Source: Symbiodinium natans
Taxonomy: Eukaryota > Sar > Dinophyceae > Suessiales > Symbiodiniaceae
Direction of reading: 5' to 3'
Assembly (NCBI GenBank): GCA_905221605.1
Contig: CAJNDS010001180.1
Location: 723,225 to 787,224, forward strand
DNA: 64,000 nt
Shown: in pieces, positions 24,201-37,108 of the stretch
Layout of the letters: every line of letters starts with the position of its first letter
Position numbering within the stretch: position 1 is the stretch's first letter
Notes under the pieces: model-generated
What the model was told of the DNA's origin: nothing
Seen by the model: only the letters and a program-made list of their open reading frames with translations
Databases searched by the model: none
Translations under genes and position numbers: made by a program

Positions 24201-26839
24201 GTGACGTTGGCCGTCCGTTCGCCTCGGCACCTGTCAGTTCCCGGAAGCCACAGGGCGACAGCTTCGGCTAGCTACAGCGCTAGATTCTGCGCTGCTCTGG
24301 GCACGACAGCAACAGCTTGCTCACATCAAGAGGCTTTCAAACTTTGCCGCAGGAATGATGAGGCTGACAGGTCTGTCTCTCCGGCTCCCTACCCCGCAGT
24401 AAGCTGCCGTGCCCGCCGTGCCCTCCCTCCATCCTATACCACCAAAAGAAGATCGAGGGCGCCGTCAGTTCGGCTCAGAAACGGGTGCTGCAGTGGTTGC
24501 AGATCGATCCTTGCAGGCCGAGGCACGCGACGCTGCGATTCTGCTTTCGGGCATCCAGGATGCGCCGTCACGCGGCCTTCAGTCTACGAGCTTGGCATGT
24601 TGCTTCTGGATGCTGCTCCTCGGTGCATCGCCCGCCGACGCCACTCTGTCGAGAGAGTCTTTAGCACTTAGCACAGGTTCGATGCTTGCTCCGGCCATGA
24701 TGTGCGTGTGCGGACCAGGCTGGCCCACAAGCCTTTGAGTCAGGGGGAGTCGGCACACTGAGACGCGCCAGCCAGCTTCAGGGAAGATAGCACAAGTCGC
24801 TGTGGTCCGGACTTCTTTGCCTTATTTTTTGGACTGCGGGGCTCTGGCAGCGGAGGTTTCAATCAGAGACGCTGCCCTATGTACTTAAGTTTCGCCGATC
24901 CTAAAGTCTGCCATTCGGACTTTCTCCGCGCCCCTTGACTTGCAGCCGCGTCTCCGCGTCAGACTTCTCAGCCACAGCTTTGAAATTCTTTGAGCAACAG
25001 ACATGTCGGCCCCTAGAGGCCAATCCATCCAGAACAGTGCCCGACAGAACAGCGAAGGATTCTTGCGGAGGACCTTTAAAGCATTAGGCCCATCGGCCTC
25101 CCCGCAAATCCAAATTCGAGTCAGGACCTTAGCCCACCCAGCCCTTGCCCAGGTTTTGAGCTCGGCCGTCACAAGTCCAAGGCGTTTTCCGACGGAGCTC
25201 CAGTGCCAACTGCAACAGCTCTATGGACCAAAGAGCCACAGACGGCATGGGTGGACCTTCGTCTTGCACAAGGGCCACTCAGGCCTTGACACTGGCCGAG
25301 CACAGCTGTCAAATTTCCCAACTCCGCAGCCACTTTCGCTCTCTGAACTTTCCGCTTGTGCAGCTGAATGTTCCTGAGCATTGTGTTCCCTGTTTCCTTC
25401 GGTTCCGTGGATTTCGAACGCTCACACACGCATAGAGCAACAACCTCTCACGCTTTCTGGCACGGGCCACGCCGGACTCCACAAATGTGTTCACTCTCTG
25501 GTTTCCTGAGCCGATGTTCCGCAGCTTTCCTGCCCGGCCTGTCACAGCTCACCAACTGCCTTAGGATCTTCAGCACCTTTCCGTACCTTACTTGCCTCAA
25601 CTGTTGCAACATACCCAGATCCAGGGCCGCGAAGGGCGTGACTCACTGAAGGCCATGCGCTACCCCTGCCTGCCGCATTCAGACTGCACACTGACTCAAG
25701 GCCACAGCTCGGCGACTTAAAGGCCTACTTGGAGCTCGCGGGCCTTCTTCCTGCATCTTTCACTCCGACTCAGATCTCAAGCGCTCCAATGCCGAGAGCA
25801 ACAGCTCTTACCTTTAATGCCTCTCCTCGTGCAGCTCCTGCCCGGCTTCGAAACTGCTCTCGCTCTCGGAACTCAGTCGTTCAGCTTGTTCGTGGATTCC
25901 GAAGGCCCATACGCAAAGGGCAACAGTTTGTATATGTTTGTATAGGTCGGCCTCCACCTCAGAAGAAAGCATGAAGATCCGGCTTCACACCGCAGACAGT
26001 GACAGACCCAACACTCGGGGCTTTCTCGCTTGCAGGCAGGCTCGAGTGTATGACAGTCCGCTCCGAGGTCCGGCGCAACAGCCGCCCTAGTCACTGCCTT
26101 ACTGGCCTGTTGCAACATACTAGCCGTGGAGAAACGTCCCGGCTACGAGCATGTCCCTCACTAAGGCCACGCTCAGGTTGCACACTGACTCAAGGCGCTC
26201 GGTGACTTAAAAGCCAGCTCCTTGGAGCCCACCGGCCTTCTTCCTACATCTTTAACTTCGACTCAGATCTCAAGTGCTCCAGTGCAGAGAGCAAGAGCTC
26301 TTGCCTGTCCCGACTCCGCAATTACTTTCGCAAGCGTTCGCTCTCTGAACTCTTCGGTTGTGCAGCTGGATGTTTGTGAGCATTGTGTTCCCTACTATGT
26401 TTTGCGATTCCGAAGGCCCCTTCATAGAGAGCAACCTTGTGTCCTGATGCAGGCCATGCCTGCCGCTTTCACTCGCAACCGCTCTTACTCTCTGCTTTGC
26501 CGTGCAGCCGGATGTTCAGCTTTCGCGCGCCCTGCCGGGCCCGGAGCAACAACAAACTTAGTCACTGCCTTACTGGCCTGTTGCCATGTGCTAGCCGTGG
26601 AGAGACGTCCAGGCCCGGGAGGAGGATGCCCCTTCCGACGTCTACCGCTTCTTACACCGTCTGCCAGTCGCCGTCCCCGTTTGGCCGAATCCAGCGCAAG
26701 TGTTCCGATGCAGAGGGCAACAGCTGCTGTTCCCTTTCCGCGCTCTCTTTGCACAGCTCTCGCCCGACTTCGGACAGGCTTTCATTCTTGGCATGCTGGG
26801 GCAGCTTTCGCTTTGTCTCGTGTCGGGAGGCTGATCCTT

Positions 26840-27235
26840 TGCACAAGTTCCTGGCTGCAGGAGCATGGCGCAGGATGTTCAAGCATCGAGGTCCGTGCCC
26901 AGCCTGGAACTCTTTCAACTGTCAGAAGTCCAAGGCCACGTCTTCCGTCGATGCAATGGATCTCAAGCTTTCCGGAACGGAGAGCAAGAGTTCTTTCTTT
27001 TCCTGGTGCAGCTTATGCCCAACTCCACCACAGCCAGCGCTTTCCGCATTCTCCAGCTGCGCAGCTGGATGCCCTATGCATTGTGTTCCCCGCTGGCCTT
27101 GGAGCCTGCTGGAGCGGGAGCCCGAGCCTTTGCGCAAGGGTCATGCAGTCACGAGCATGGCACGCAGCAAGAATTATCAGAGCTCAGCAGAGCGGCGTGC
27201 GGTGTCGGTCGGACATCTGGACCTCCCCGGCAGCT
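26840..27235. repeat. Near-identical 395-bp modular-repeat copy, partner at 29890-30290
   Basis: From aagttcctggctgcaggagc to the word cctccccggcagcttc the two copies differ at only a handful of bases, far less than other family members. They are the best template for a consensus: A-module word gtcagaagtccaaggccacg at 26921 and 29974, B-module word gcgcagctggatgccctatg downstream in both. Confidence 0.75.
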
Positions 27236-27478
27236 TCGGCGTCGCTTGGCACTCAGGCTTTGAGCAGCATGCAGCTCCTCACTTTCACGCTTTGCATTCA
27301 CCCGACAATGCTTTGGCCTTTAGCAAGCAGGGATGCACGGAAAGCACAGCCGTCACATCCGTCACGATGTATCGGGAAACTCATGAATCAGCAACCCCCT
27401 TCGCTCTCTGAAGAGATGTGTTGCATTCCGTGCCGGTCTGAACTCTCTCGACCGTTGGAGACCTCACCTCGAAGCCTG

Positions 27479-28810
27479 TCATGAGGAGCATTCCGTGCTC
27501 TCCGGAACGCCTTGCTCTGAGTCCCGATACCATCGATACGCCCTTCTGCATGGTGGGTGGCGTACTGTGCTTCTGGAAGCACCGCCGCAAGTTAAAGAGC
27601 CTGGTGCAGCTTCGCTCTTGCACTGCACTAGCCGCTAGCCATGGAGAAGCGTCCTGGCCCGGGAAGCGCACGCCCTCGTTAGCGAAGGCTGGTCGGTACT
27701 CCTGTGTGCCCCACCGAGACGACAAACTGAAACTCCAGGTCGCTGCTCTGTGATCACAAAAAAACCAGCTCCTTGGAGACTGGCCTTTTTGCCGCCATGT
27801 GTGTTTAGACAGCTGACAGACCTTGGAGTTTGCGGGCCTTCTTCATGGGCATTTTGCTCCGATTCAAAGGAGTGCAAGTGTTCCAATGCAGCTGGCTGTC
27901 CTCGCAATTCTCACGCGACTCATGATCTCCAAAACTGCCCCAGTCTGGAACTCTTTCCGTCACAAGTCCAAAGCCACGTCTTGCGTCCATTCAGATCTCA
28001 AGCCAAGACGGCTCACCTTCGTGAAGCTGCTCGCTATCTTTCCACCGTGCAGCTGGACGCCTTAAGTGTATTGTGCTGCAATGTGCTGCAGTGCGTGGTG
28101 TGCTTCGTGGTGTGCTTGCAACATAGCCGGCATAGCCAGATCCTGGCCCGGGAGAAGCGCCCTCATGGCGCAGGCTGACCGAGACGAGAAACTGAAACTC
28201 GAGGTCGCTGCTCACGGTGCTGCTCACAGCTACTTGGGGCTCACGGGCCTTGCGCTCCAGTGTACTTCCTGTCGTATGTACGTGTAGGTGCAGGTACTTC
28301 GGGCCCAGCGCCCGGCACAGCCCTCTAGGTGTTCCTCGGCCTACCCAGGTGCTGTAAGCTTATTGGGCACCTCCCCAGTTGCGGTGTCACTGGCCCGCAC
28401 TGGCATTTCGGCTCGCAGACCTCAGGAGCCCATTCTGCATGCATTCAATTTGCATTCCTTGTGCTTCTGAGTCAGTCTGCAGGTCTCGGCTTCACTGTGT
28501 GACTCGGAATCAAAGCTAGCATGTCTTCGCGCATGAGAGTTGTCTCCACCTCGTCTTGACTGTGGATTAACATTGCGCTTCATTATTTGGGGATTTTGGG
28601 GGGGTAGGCTTCGGAACCCCTAAAACCATGCATCGCGCAGGTTGCCAAGTGTCTTGCAGCCACGAGCATGGCAGCTTCCCGGGGCAGTTTCTCGGGGGTC
28701 TTTAGCTAACATAAGCGGGAGCTTCCAGGACAGACAGCACCTGCAGCCCACGCCCGATTCCGCAACCACTTTCGCCCTGGGCGTTCATCATAACTGGACA
28801 TTGCTCAATG
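27479..28810. repeat. Local duplication, partner at 28928-29625
   Basis: catgaggagcattccgtgct at 27480 matches catgaagagcattccgtact at 28930. The block 28497-28670 (aatcaaagctagcatgtctt, through cgcgcaggttgccaagtgtc) matches 29229-29385. The right copy has internal deletions. No gene is supported. Confidence 0.65.
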
Positions 28811-31800
28811 ACATCGTTTGCAGCAACAATGTCCGGCCAGTGGCATGCAGGGCAAGGGTAAGGAAAAGAGTGGGCACACGACCGCTTGCACTCTCGGAAT
28901 CATATTGAAACATGTCCCTAGCCGCTCGTCATGAAGAGCATTCCGTACTCTCCGGAACGCCCTGCTCTGAGTCCCGATACCAGCGATACGCCCTTCTGCA
29001 TGGTGGGTGGCGTACTGTGCTCCGCTGCAAGTCATACTTCCGGGCGCGGCCCACAGTTCACAGAGTTCACAGTGTGCTTGCAATATCCTGGCCACGGACA
29101 AGCGTCAAGGCCCGGGAAGGGCATGCCCTCGTTGCCGAAGGCTGGTCGATACGCCTGAGCAAACTGAATCTCCAGGTCGCTGCTCGGTGATGGCACAAAA
29201 GCTCCTTGTCCTGCGAGCTTGCGGAGCTCGGAATCAAAGCTAGCGTGTCTTCGCGCATGAGGCTTGTCTCCACCTCGTCTGGACGTTAGATTAACATTGC
29301 GCTTCATTGTTTGGGGGTAGGTTTCGGAACCCCTAAAGCCATGCATCGCGCAGGTTGCCAAGTGTCTTGCAGCCACGAGCATGGCGCACGGCCAGCAGTA
29401 CCAGAGCTTACCTATGGTGAACTCTTCTAAGTTGGGGCTTCCAGGACAGGCAGGAGCCGATAGACAGTGACAGACTCATACTCGGGACCTTTTCGCTCGC
29501 GGGGAGGCTCGAGTGTTCAAAGATTCGCTGACAGCAGCCGCCACCTTTGCTCTTGGAGCTCACGCCCGATTCCGCAGCCACTCTCGCCCTGGGCGTTCAT
29601 CAGAACTCGGAATTGTTCAATGAACCACCCCCCCCCCCCAAGCCTGGAGCTTAAGACTCTGAAGACTATTGCCCAGACCGGAACTCTTTCGACCTTCGTC
29701 CAAGGCCCTGTTTCCTCCGAATCCGTGGTTTTCAAGTTATCCAAAACACTGATCGACAGCTGTCGCTTGCCGACGTTCGACTCCACAACCGCTATCGCGC
29801 TCTGAACTCTCCAGCTGGGCAGCTTCATGTTCCCAGCGTCTTATCTTGTGTTCCCTTGTGTTGAAGTCTGCTGCAGTGGGAGTCTGATCCTCTGCACAAG
29901 TTCCTGGCTGCAGGAGCATGGCGCAGGATGTTCAAGCATCGAGGTCCGTGCCCAGCCTGGAACTCTTTCAACTGTCAGAAGTCCAAGGCCACGTCTTCCG
30001 TCGATGCAGTGGATCTCAAGCTTTCCGGAACGGAGAGCAAGAGTTCTTTCTTTTCCTGGTGCAGCTTATGCCCAACTCCACCACAGCCATCGCTTTCCGC
30101 ATTTACCAGCTGCGCAGCTGGATGCCCTATGCATTGTGTTCCCCGCTGGCCTTGGAGCCTGCTGGAGCGGGAGCCCGAGCCTTTGCGCAAGGGTCGTGCA
30201 GTCACGAGCATGGCACGCAGCAAGAATTATCAGAGCTCAGCAGAGCGGCGTGCGGTGTCGGTCGGACATCTGGACCTCCCCGGCAGCTTCCCGTGGCCCG
30301 TCACCAATTGTTTTCGGTTTTGGCTTCGCTTGGAGCTCAGGCTCAGGCCTTGTTTTTAGAGGGCCACCTGTGCTCGAGCAGCTCACGCCCGATTCTGCAG
30401 CCACTTTCGACCTTGGTGCTTGTCAGAGCATGTTCAGGGACCCCTTCCCGGTCTTACTGAGCACAGAGGGCACAGAAGGGGGCGCGTTGGTTCGCGCACT
30501 TCATGCCTGTATCCACAGCCACTTTCGCTCTCCGACTTGTTGTGTTCCCTGCAGAAGGTCTTGAAGCCTGGGGCAAAATGGCATGCACTGTTCACTCTGG
30601 GCCCTGCTCGGAACAGCAAAAGCTTCCAGACCTTGTCCTAAGCCGAATTGCAAGTGGTCTCGGACCAAGATGTGCGCAGCCCTCCGGTGAACGTTTTCGG
30701 CCTTAGTCGGCCACGGCCTACTTGGATTGAGGTTTCAACTTCTCCGAAGAGAGCCCGAGTAGGGATAGCGCATGACATGCAGCTTGGCGAGTGTCCTGTC
30801 AGACACACGGGCAGTTCTTATTTCGTTCCTTGTTGGGAACCCTAAATACAAGGCTCAGTAGAAAGTGACCCCCAAACGGGAACAGGATGTGTGCCGAAAA
30901 CCAGCCACGGCTGTCGCCTTCCCTTTCTGCAGCTCATGCCCCAGCTGTGCACCTTCATGTTCCTTGTAGGCTGATCCTCTGCATCGGTGTCTTGCAGTCT
31001 TGCAGGCATGGGCATGGCCCAAGACGTGCAAAGCGTTCTTCATCCAGGACAGCACAGAACCCAGGCAATCTCGCCGGAATGCCCTCGAAAGGGGTTGCAG
31101 AAGCGGGGCCAGGCCGAGCTTAAAGGTGACAGCTGCCGCTCCTGCAAAGCTCGGGAAGCTCTGAGAAATTCGACCATCACACGGTTGTAATCTCTGCAGT
31201 GCTGACCCCGTGCATGCTCATTGACTTAGTCATGACTGTTCCTTCAGAACGAATAAACGAGGACCGCAGGCCGATACAGATGTTAACCGTCTCAGATCGA
31301 TCTAACAGGATTCGTCCACGCCAACTCTATAAGATGCATTTTCCACTTGCGCAGCTGGAGAATTGGGAAAGCTGCAGCGGTCGAGCGGGGAGACATGCGC
31401 CTCGCGCGTTGCCTCGCGCAGCTCATGCCTGAGCCCGCAACCGTCCACAAGCGCTTTTGCTCTCCGAAATCTCCGGCGGTGCAGGACTTGTCTTCCCTGC
31501 CCTGCTCGTGAAGCCTGGAGTGGGGGGATGATCCTCTGCACAAGCGTCTTGCACGCGATCGCACGCTGTACAACCAAGCCCTCGTGTGTAGACATTTGCC
31601 TTGGGACGGCACAGCTGGGGCACAGTCTGGCCACAAGTCCCCGGCCCCGCCTTCCTGAGATTCGGTTCCAAACGTAGTACAGACACCGATAGCTGGCAAC
31701 TGCCATCTTTCCCCACGCAACTCCTACCGACTGTGCACCGGCGGCACCGGCTTTCACTCTTCGGAATCTCAAGTGCGCGCGCAGCTGGATTCTCAGCTAG

Positions 31801-34061
31801 ATGTGCCCTGTGTGTCGTGTGTTCTGGTGTGGAAGCCTGTGGGAGTTAGAGGCTGATCCTCGCCCGCGTCTTGCAGGGGGCATGGTGCACCATGAGCCTG
31901 TTTTTGGTCTGAACCAGTCCTTTCGTCCGCTTACTCTGGAACTCCAAGTCCAGGGCCAGGGCTTCCTGTAAGGAAGCCAACGGCAACAAGAGCAGCAAAA
32001 GGTGTCACGTTTCATCGGGGAAATCACACCCTCTGCAAGAGCAACCGCTCTCAGAAATCTCCAGCTTTGGCGCTTGAGGTTCCCTGATGTTCCCTGTGTC
32101 GACCTTCAGGACAACACATCACGGAAAGAAACTGATCCCAACATTCTCAACCTGCAACATTCTCCTGCGCACCTTCAGGAGCAAGTCCTGCCATTCATTT
32201 CACAAGCCCTTCTGCTGTGACATTGTGGCTCAATGCATCTTCCAACCGTTTCCGGCAGGGTCCACAACACGCCACTGGGCCTTACTTTGCTCCTCCAAGG
32301 CAGAGCTGATGTCGGCCGAAATCCTGTCCGCAGGCCGGTTCTACGGCCCCCGCTCCCCCGCCCGCCGGCAAAAAAGATAGAACAAAGGAGGGAGACCGAA
32401 ATTTGTAGCTTAGGCAAAGCGGCAAGCCCCCAAAGCTGGGTTGCATAAGCTAGGCATCGACTTTTGGGACTTGAGTCATTGAGGCGCCTCGGCCTTTCAA
32501 ACGGCACTGCTTAGAGCAACTCGATTCGACATCCACGTGTGCCTTAAGGAGAGGCTTGGTTCTCAGCTCCTGGCCAGGGTGAAGTAAGCCAACGGCATGG
32601 GCCCGTAGATCGGGCCACAGGGCATGCCTATAGGGCCTGAGACCGCTCCCAGGGTTATAGCAGTCATAGCTTCATAGCCTTTGTGCACGACAGCTCGCCG
32701 CCGTGCAGCCGCGCTACCGCGTGTCAACCCGCACAAAGGAGCGCAAAGTCACGAGGGGTCGCGGGATGGCCCTGCAGATCATAAGATGTTGCTGCGAAAA
32801 AATGCGTTTCAAGGACCCAACTACCGTCAGCACAAGTTGCCACCTTTTAAAGCCCAAACGTGGCCCCCTCCGCAACAACTCTTCGCGCTTTCAGAAAAGG
32901 ATCGGCAGCTGGTCCGAGTGCGGTCTACAAGTAAGAGGCTGATCTGCACAATCTCCACCTGATGCTCCTTATGACCAAGTCCTGCCGCACCGCCAAAGGC
33001 AAGGCAATCGAGGAGCCTATGCACTTAAGCAGTTGGATACCTGCACCTGCAATGCTATGCTCACGAGGCCATGCAAAGCTCCTGAACATTCCAGGATGGG
33101 CTACGGCCTTATAATCCCCATAATGAACCCTGTAAAGGGCCCTTTATAAGGGATTATAGGGTATAGCAGCCCACCTGGTTCCTCAGCGGGTCGCAGCTGA
33201 CCAGCCCATTCTGCGTGCACAAAAATGTGTGCTTCTGGGAGCATTTCGCTGCCTGTCATGGGCCCAATACGTGGTGCAGCCTGCAGTGGCTTGCAGTCGG
33301 GTTTTGTAACATAGACATAGCTGTCATCTCTGCGAGAAAGCTAGGGGTCTCCAAGGCAGGCCTGCGCGACAGAGGTCTCAAACAGGGCGCGGCATGCAAA
33401 AAAGACAAGAACAAAGCGGCACCCCGTGACCGAAGGCCCGACTCCATACCTGCGATCGCACTCTGAATTCTGCAGCTGTGCAGCTGAATCTTCCCTGCGT
33501 GCTGTATTCCCTGGCGTTAAGGATTGCAGGAATGGGAGGCTGATCCTCTCCACAAGTGCCTTGTGGGCACGGGCGTTGCGCAAGAGGCCGAAAGACGGCT
33601 TCAGCTTTGGCGTCCCGAGCGAGGGGGTTTCCGGACGTGCTTGACCAAATTTGGCACATGCTCCACATGCGCGAAAAGAAGGCTCGATCGCGGGTTGGGT
33701 AAACGCGGGTTTTAGGTAGGTAGGTGGTAGTGGTAGGTGGGAGGGGGTGGGGGGAGTGATAGGACCCTAAACCTGCAAGCCCGAAGCCCCTGTAATTCCT
33801 TTGCTGACCTGTGACACATGTCTCAGAGGGGAGTTATCCTTGGTACCAGGGCCGTTGAGAACATGAGCCCTTAGGGCGTGGAAGTCTCTACGTTTTTGTA
33901 CAGCATGGCCTGCAGAGCAAAGTGTCTTCCTCGGTGTGCCGGAGACAAGTGCAGACCGTCCACTGTGAAGCTGCTCTTCTAGCAACGTCGTCTTCCACCG
34001 TGTTCCCGGCTTTGAAGCCAGCAGTGGGAGGCTGAGTACACCCTCACAACCCTAAACCCTC

Positions 34062-34560
34062 AAGTGGGTCGCCAAACTCCCTTAAAGGAGAGAGCAAGAG
34101 CTGCCACCGTCACCTTTTCTCGTGGAGCTTATGCCCACCACAACCGCCATCGCTCTCTGCAGCTGGAGTGGATGCCGAGCCTTTGCGCAAAGATTGTTGC
34201 AGGGAGGATGGCAGAATTACCAGAGCTCACCAGAGCGTATCAGAGCGTGCGATGTCGGTTAGACGTCTGAGCTCGGCAGCTTTTGCAGCTTTTGCAGACA
34301 CGCGTTCCTTAACTTGCAGAGGCATAGGCTTCGGCTTTGCTTGGCGCTCAGCCTTTGCTTCTGAAGTTCCTGAAGTTCCTGAATTTCCTGAAGTTCCTGA
34401 AGTTCCTGAAGTTCCTGAAGTTCTGAGAGTGCTGCAGCTCATGACTTTCACGCTGTGCTTTGCGAGCGTGCCTTCGGCAACAGCTGTCACGTTGCCTGGG
34501 GCAGTGCTTCAACCCGCTTTCGCTCTGAGTACGTTGCATATGTTGCATATGTTGCATTCC
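34062..34560. repeat. 500-bp repeat block with a 9-bp VNTR, partner at 36940-37745
   Basis: Both blocks start near aaactcccttaaa, pass through gagctgccaccgtcacctt and gtctgagctcggcagctttt, and end near tcacgttgcctggggcagtg. The left block has seven CTGAAGTTC units (34361-34423, one a CTGAATTTC variant); the right one has two (37608-37625). The right block is interrupted by the element at 37109-37444. Confidence 0.75.
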
Positions 34561-34766
34561 TTGCCGGTCTTGATTCCTCCAGCAAGATCCTGCAAAACGG
34601 CTGTCGCTTTTTGAGTTCTCCAATGCTGGACGCCCTGCTTGTGGGGAGCCTTTGGAGTAGGCCGATGTTGAAGTGTCTTGCAGTCACGAGCATGGTGGGC
34701 CAGTACCAAAGCTTACCAGAGGGCAGAGGGGTCTATGGTACTCTATGGTGATCTCCGGACTTCAAG

Positions 34767-36135
34767 CAAGGCGGGGCTCCTTTGCACAAGTGCCTTGCAG
34801 CCACGACTACGGCGCAGGATGTGCAGACAACACAGCTCTGGCCGAGTCTGAGATTCCTCGGTCAGAAGTCCCAGCCCACGTCCTTCAACTCAGCGGATCT
34901 CACGTGCCCCAACACAAAGAGCAAACAGGGATGTTCAGTCGAACTTCTTGCTACCTGGCATCACCGCTCTGTTTCTACGATGGCGATGAGGCACTGTGAA
35001 CCCCTCGCCTTGTCTGGCTTTCACGCCGACCCGAAGATCGTGTGGGCATTGCAATCCCTCAAACAGCAACAGCAGCAACAGCGGCTGCCATCTCTCCCTG
35101 CTCAATTCATGCCAGGCTGTGCAACCATCGCTGAGTTCTCCGCTTGTGCAGGGGCATGCCAGGCATGCCCTGTGTGCCTCTTGGCCGCCCTACTACCTAC
35201 TGGACCCACGCGCGTGGAGCCGGCCGCCTTCATGGCCGAAATCTGCCAGAGACTGGGAGTAGCGGACAGCCCAACAGACACGGATCGTTCGCATCACGCT
35301 GGGGTATGCTCTGCCGGGGGAGAGAGGACGCTGCGACACAATGCTCTGCGTGATGCCTTGGTTGGGTAGCATCCGACCTGGCCGTCACGGCCCCTCAGCG
35401 GCAGCACACCCTTGCGGAGGCAGCCAAGGCCAGCCTCGCGGCACCCACAGCCTACACTGATGTCAAAGCTGGGCACCTTGGCACTGCTGACGCATGCCGG
35501 GCCCAGGGAGTGCGGTTTGTGCCGCTCGTCGCTGAGACGATTGGCGCATGGGAGCCGACGGCCGCCAGGGCCGTCCTGCAAGTGGCGCAGACCGTTGCTT
35601 TTCGTGAAGGTGGGGAAGTGGCAACCGTGCATGGCCAGCTACTGCAGCATCTCTGCGTCCTCGCCCGAGGACACAGGGCCCGCGCGGCCCTCCGCAGGCG
35701 CGTTGAGTTGGCGTCTGCAGCGGCCGAAGCCGGCGTGTGACTGCATCTGGGTGCTCTTCCTTGCTGACATCTGCAGTTCATGGGCGTGCCTGGGCATTTC
35801 CCTCGCACTTTATCAGCAACAGCCGCTTCCTGATCATTTGCTGGCCTTCCCCGCAGTCTCTAGGTCTCCAGGTCTTTGCTTCCCTCCAGTCATGCTTGAC
35901 GCTGATTTGAGATGGCCAGTAGTGACGGGCTTTAGTCCCATGATGTCCCAGGGGCGCTCACTTGTCGAGAGTCCTTGGGCCTGTCTGCAACGCTTGAAGT
36001 GTTGCACTGAAGTTGTTTTCTGTTCGTGCCGGCCTCAGAAGTAGGGATGGCGTCGTGTCATTTTAGGCTCCAGGGTTCCTCTAGCGGCTCTAGCGCCGCC
36101 CTCAGCAGCAGGATTGTGCCGGGAGCTTGGAGCCA
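34767..36135. repeat. Third copy of the 7063-8415 segment of unit 1
   Basis: Starts cggggctcctttgcacaagt and ends gggagcttggagc, matching 7063-8415 throughout with scattered differences and a few small indels. It carries the best-preserved LINE fragment of the window. It lies in the same orientation, roughly 27 kb downstream. Confidence 0.8.
35296..35740 (+). pseudogene. LINE-like retrotransposon 3' fragment, best-preserved copy
   Basis: The piece ending at 35369 reads GERTLRHNALRDALVG. After a frame change a continuous 122-codon frame runs from 35372 to the TGA at 35740: SDLAVTAPQRQHTLAEAAKA, later AYTDVKAGHLGTADACRAQG, RFVPLVAETIGAW, and ARAALRRRVELASAAAEAGV at the end. The order C-x-GGERTLRHN, then DLAVTAPQR, then FVPLVAET-GAW is what I know from the C-terminal end of dinoflagellate non-LTR reverse-transcriptase proteins. 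The part between ALVG and SDLA, normally longer, is missing. Not functional alone. Confidence 0.55.
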
Positions 36136-36940
36136 CGCAGTTCTTGCCTGACTCCGCAACCACTTCGCTCTCAGAGTTCCCCCACTGTGCAGCTGGATGT
36201 TCCCTGTTAAGCTGCTTTGGCTTCTGGCCATCACAAGTCGGGCTCCGAGTCCAACTGCTCCAATGCGGAGAGCAACAACAGTTCAACAGTGGCCTGCCCG
36301 ACTGGTCGGGAAGCCAGCCAGACGTGGGAGGTTGATCCGTTGCACTTGCGGCATGCTTCCGGCCGCAATCACACGGCCAAGGTCATGTCTGCCTTTCAGT
36401 GTCAAAACCGGTAAGGAGGGCGGCAGAACTTCTACCTTTCTTCGCACCTGCGTGTTGTGGTCTCTGATGCCTGCAGAAGTGCGTGGCTGATCCTCATCTT
36501 GCAGGCACAGCAAGACGTGCGATCATTTTGTTCCAGGACTGGAAAGGGGCTCGTGGGTCTTGAACCTGTCTGGACCAGGACAACACAGAACTTGCACAGT
36601 CTGGATCGCTTGCATCGGTCGCAAGTTCAAGGCCACTCCTAGCATTCCGGATTTCAAAGGCTTCAGTACAGCGAGCCATTTCCTCACGCAATTCTTGCAC
36701 ACTCCAACCTCTTACGCTCTCTGCTCTCTCATGTTGGGCAGCCGGATGTTCTCTGTGAAGCTGCTTTGGCTGTTGGCACAAGTCCAAGGCCACGTCGTCC
36801 TTTGATTCAAGGGGTTTCAACAGAGAGCAGCAGTGGCCACCTACCGCCAGATCCTCTGCACAAGTTTTTACAAGACTTATTGCGGCACGAGCTTGCGCAG
36901 TCCGGAACTCCATTGACGCCATATAGCGGGAGGCTGATAA
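36136..36940. repeat. Modular-repeat copies between the LINE copy and the VNTR block
   Basis: Recognisable modules: gactccgcaaccacttcgct (36151), gttgatccgttgcacttgcg (36332), tcgcaagttcaaggccactc (36618) and gcacaagtccaaggccacgt (36776). No gene. Confidence 0.55.
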
Positions 36941-37108
36941 CGTGGGCCGCAAAACTCCCTTAAAAGAGAGAGCCAGAGCTGCCACCGTCACCTTTTCTCG
37001 TGGAGCTTCTGCCCGACACAACCACCGCCATCGCTCTGTGCAGCTGGACGCCGCTCTTTTCCCTGCTGGTCTTGGAGCCTGGAGTTGGATGCCGAGCCTT
37101 TGCACAAG

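Larger units (their letters stand above)
24200..34060. repeat. Mosaic of a diverged modular repeat family (left part)
   Basis: The same words recur in the same relative order. Module A is like agtctggaactctttc, then tcacaagtccaaggccacgt, then tggatctcaagc and gagagcaacagct. Module B is like gcagctcatgcccgactcc, then gcaaccgctttcgctctctg, then cttgcgcagctggatgttcc. Module C is like ggaggctgatcctctgcaca, then agtgtcttgcagtcacgagc. Copies of the aagtccaaggc core can be placed near 25165, 26926, 27962, 29690, 29980 and 31940. Reading frames open through these modules but change frame between copies, so I do not call genes. Earlier members occur near 4709, 7158, 8870-9100 and 9739. Confidence 0.6.

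Noticed and set aside
26222-27484. 420-codon open frame as a gene
   Set aside because: It runs through modular-repeat copies; the near-identical copy at 29890-30290 leaves the frame elsewhere, and no domain is visible.
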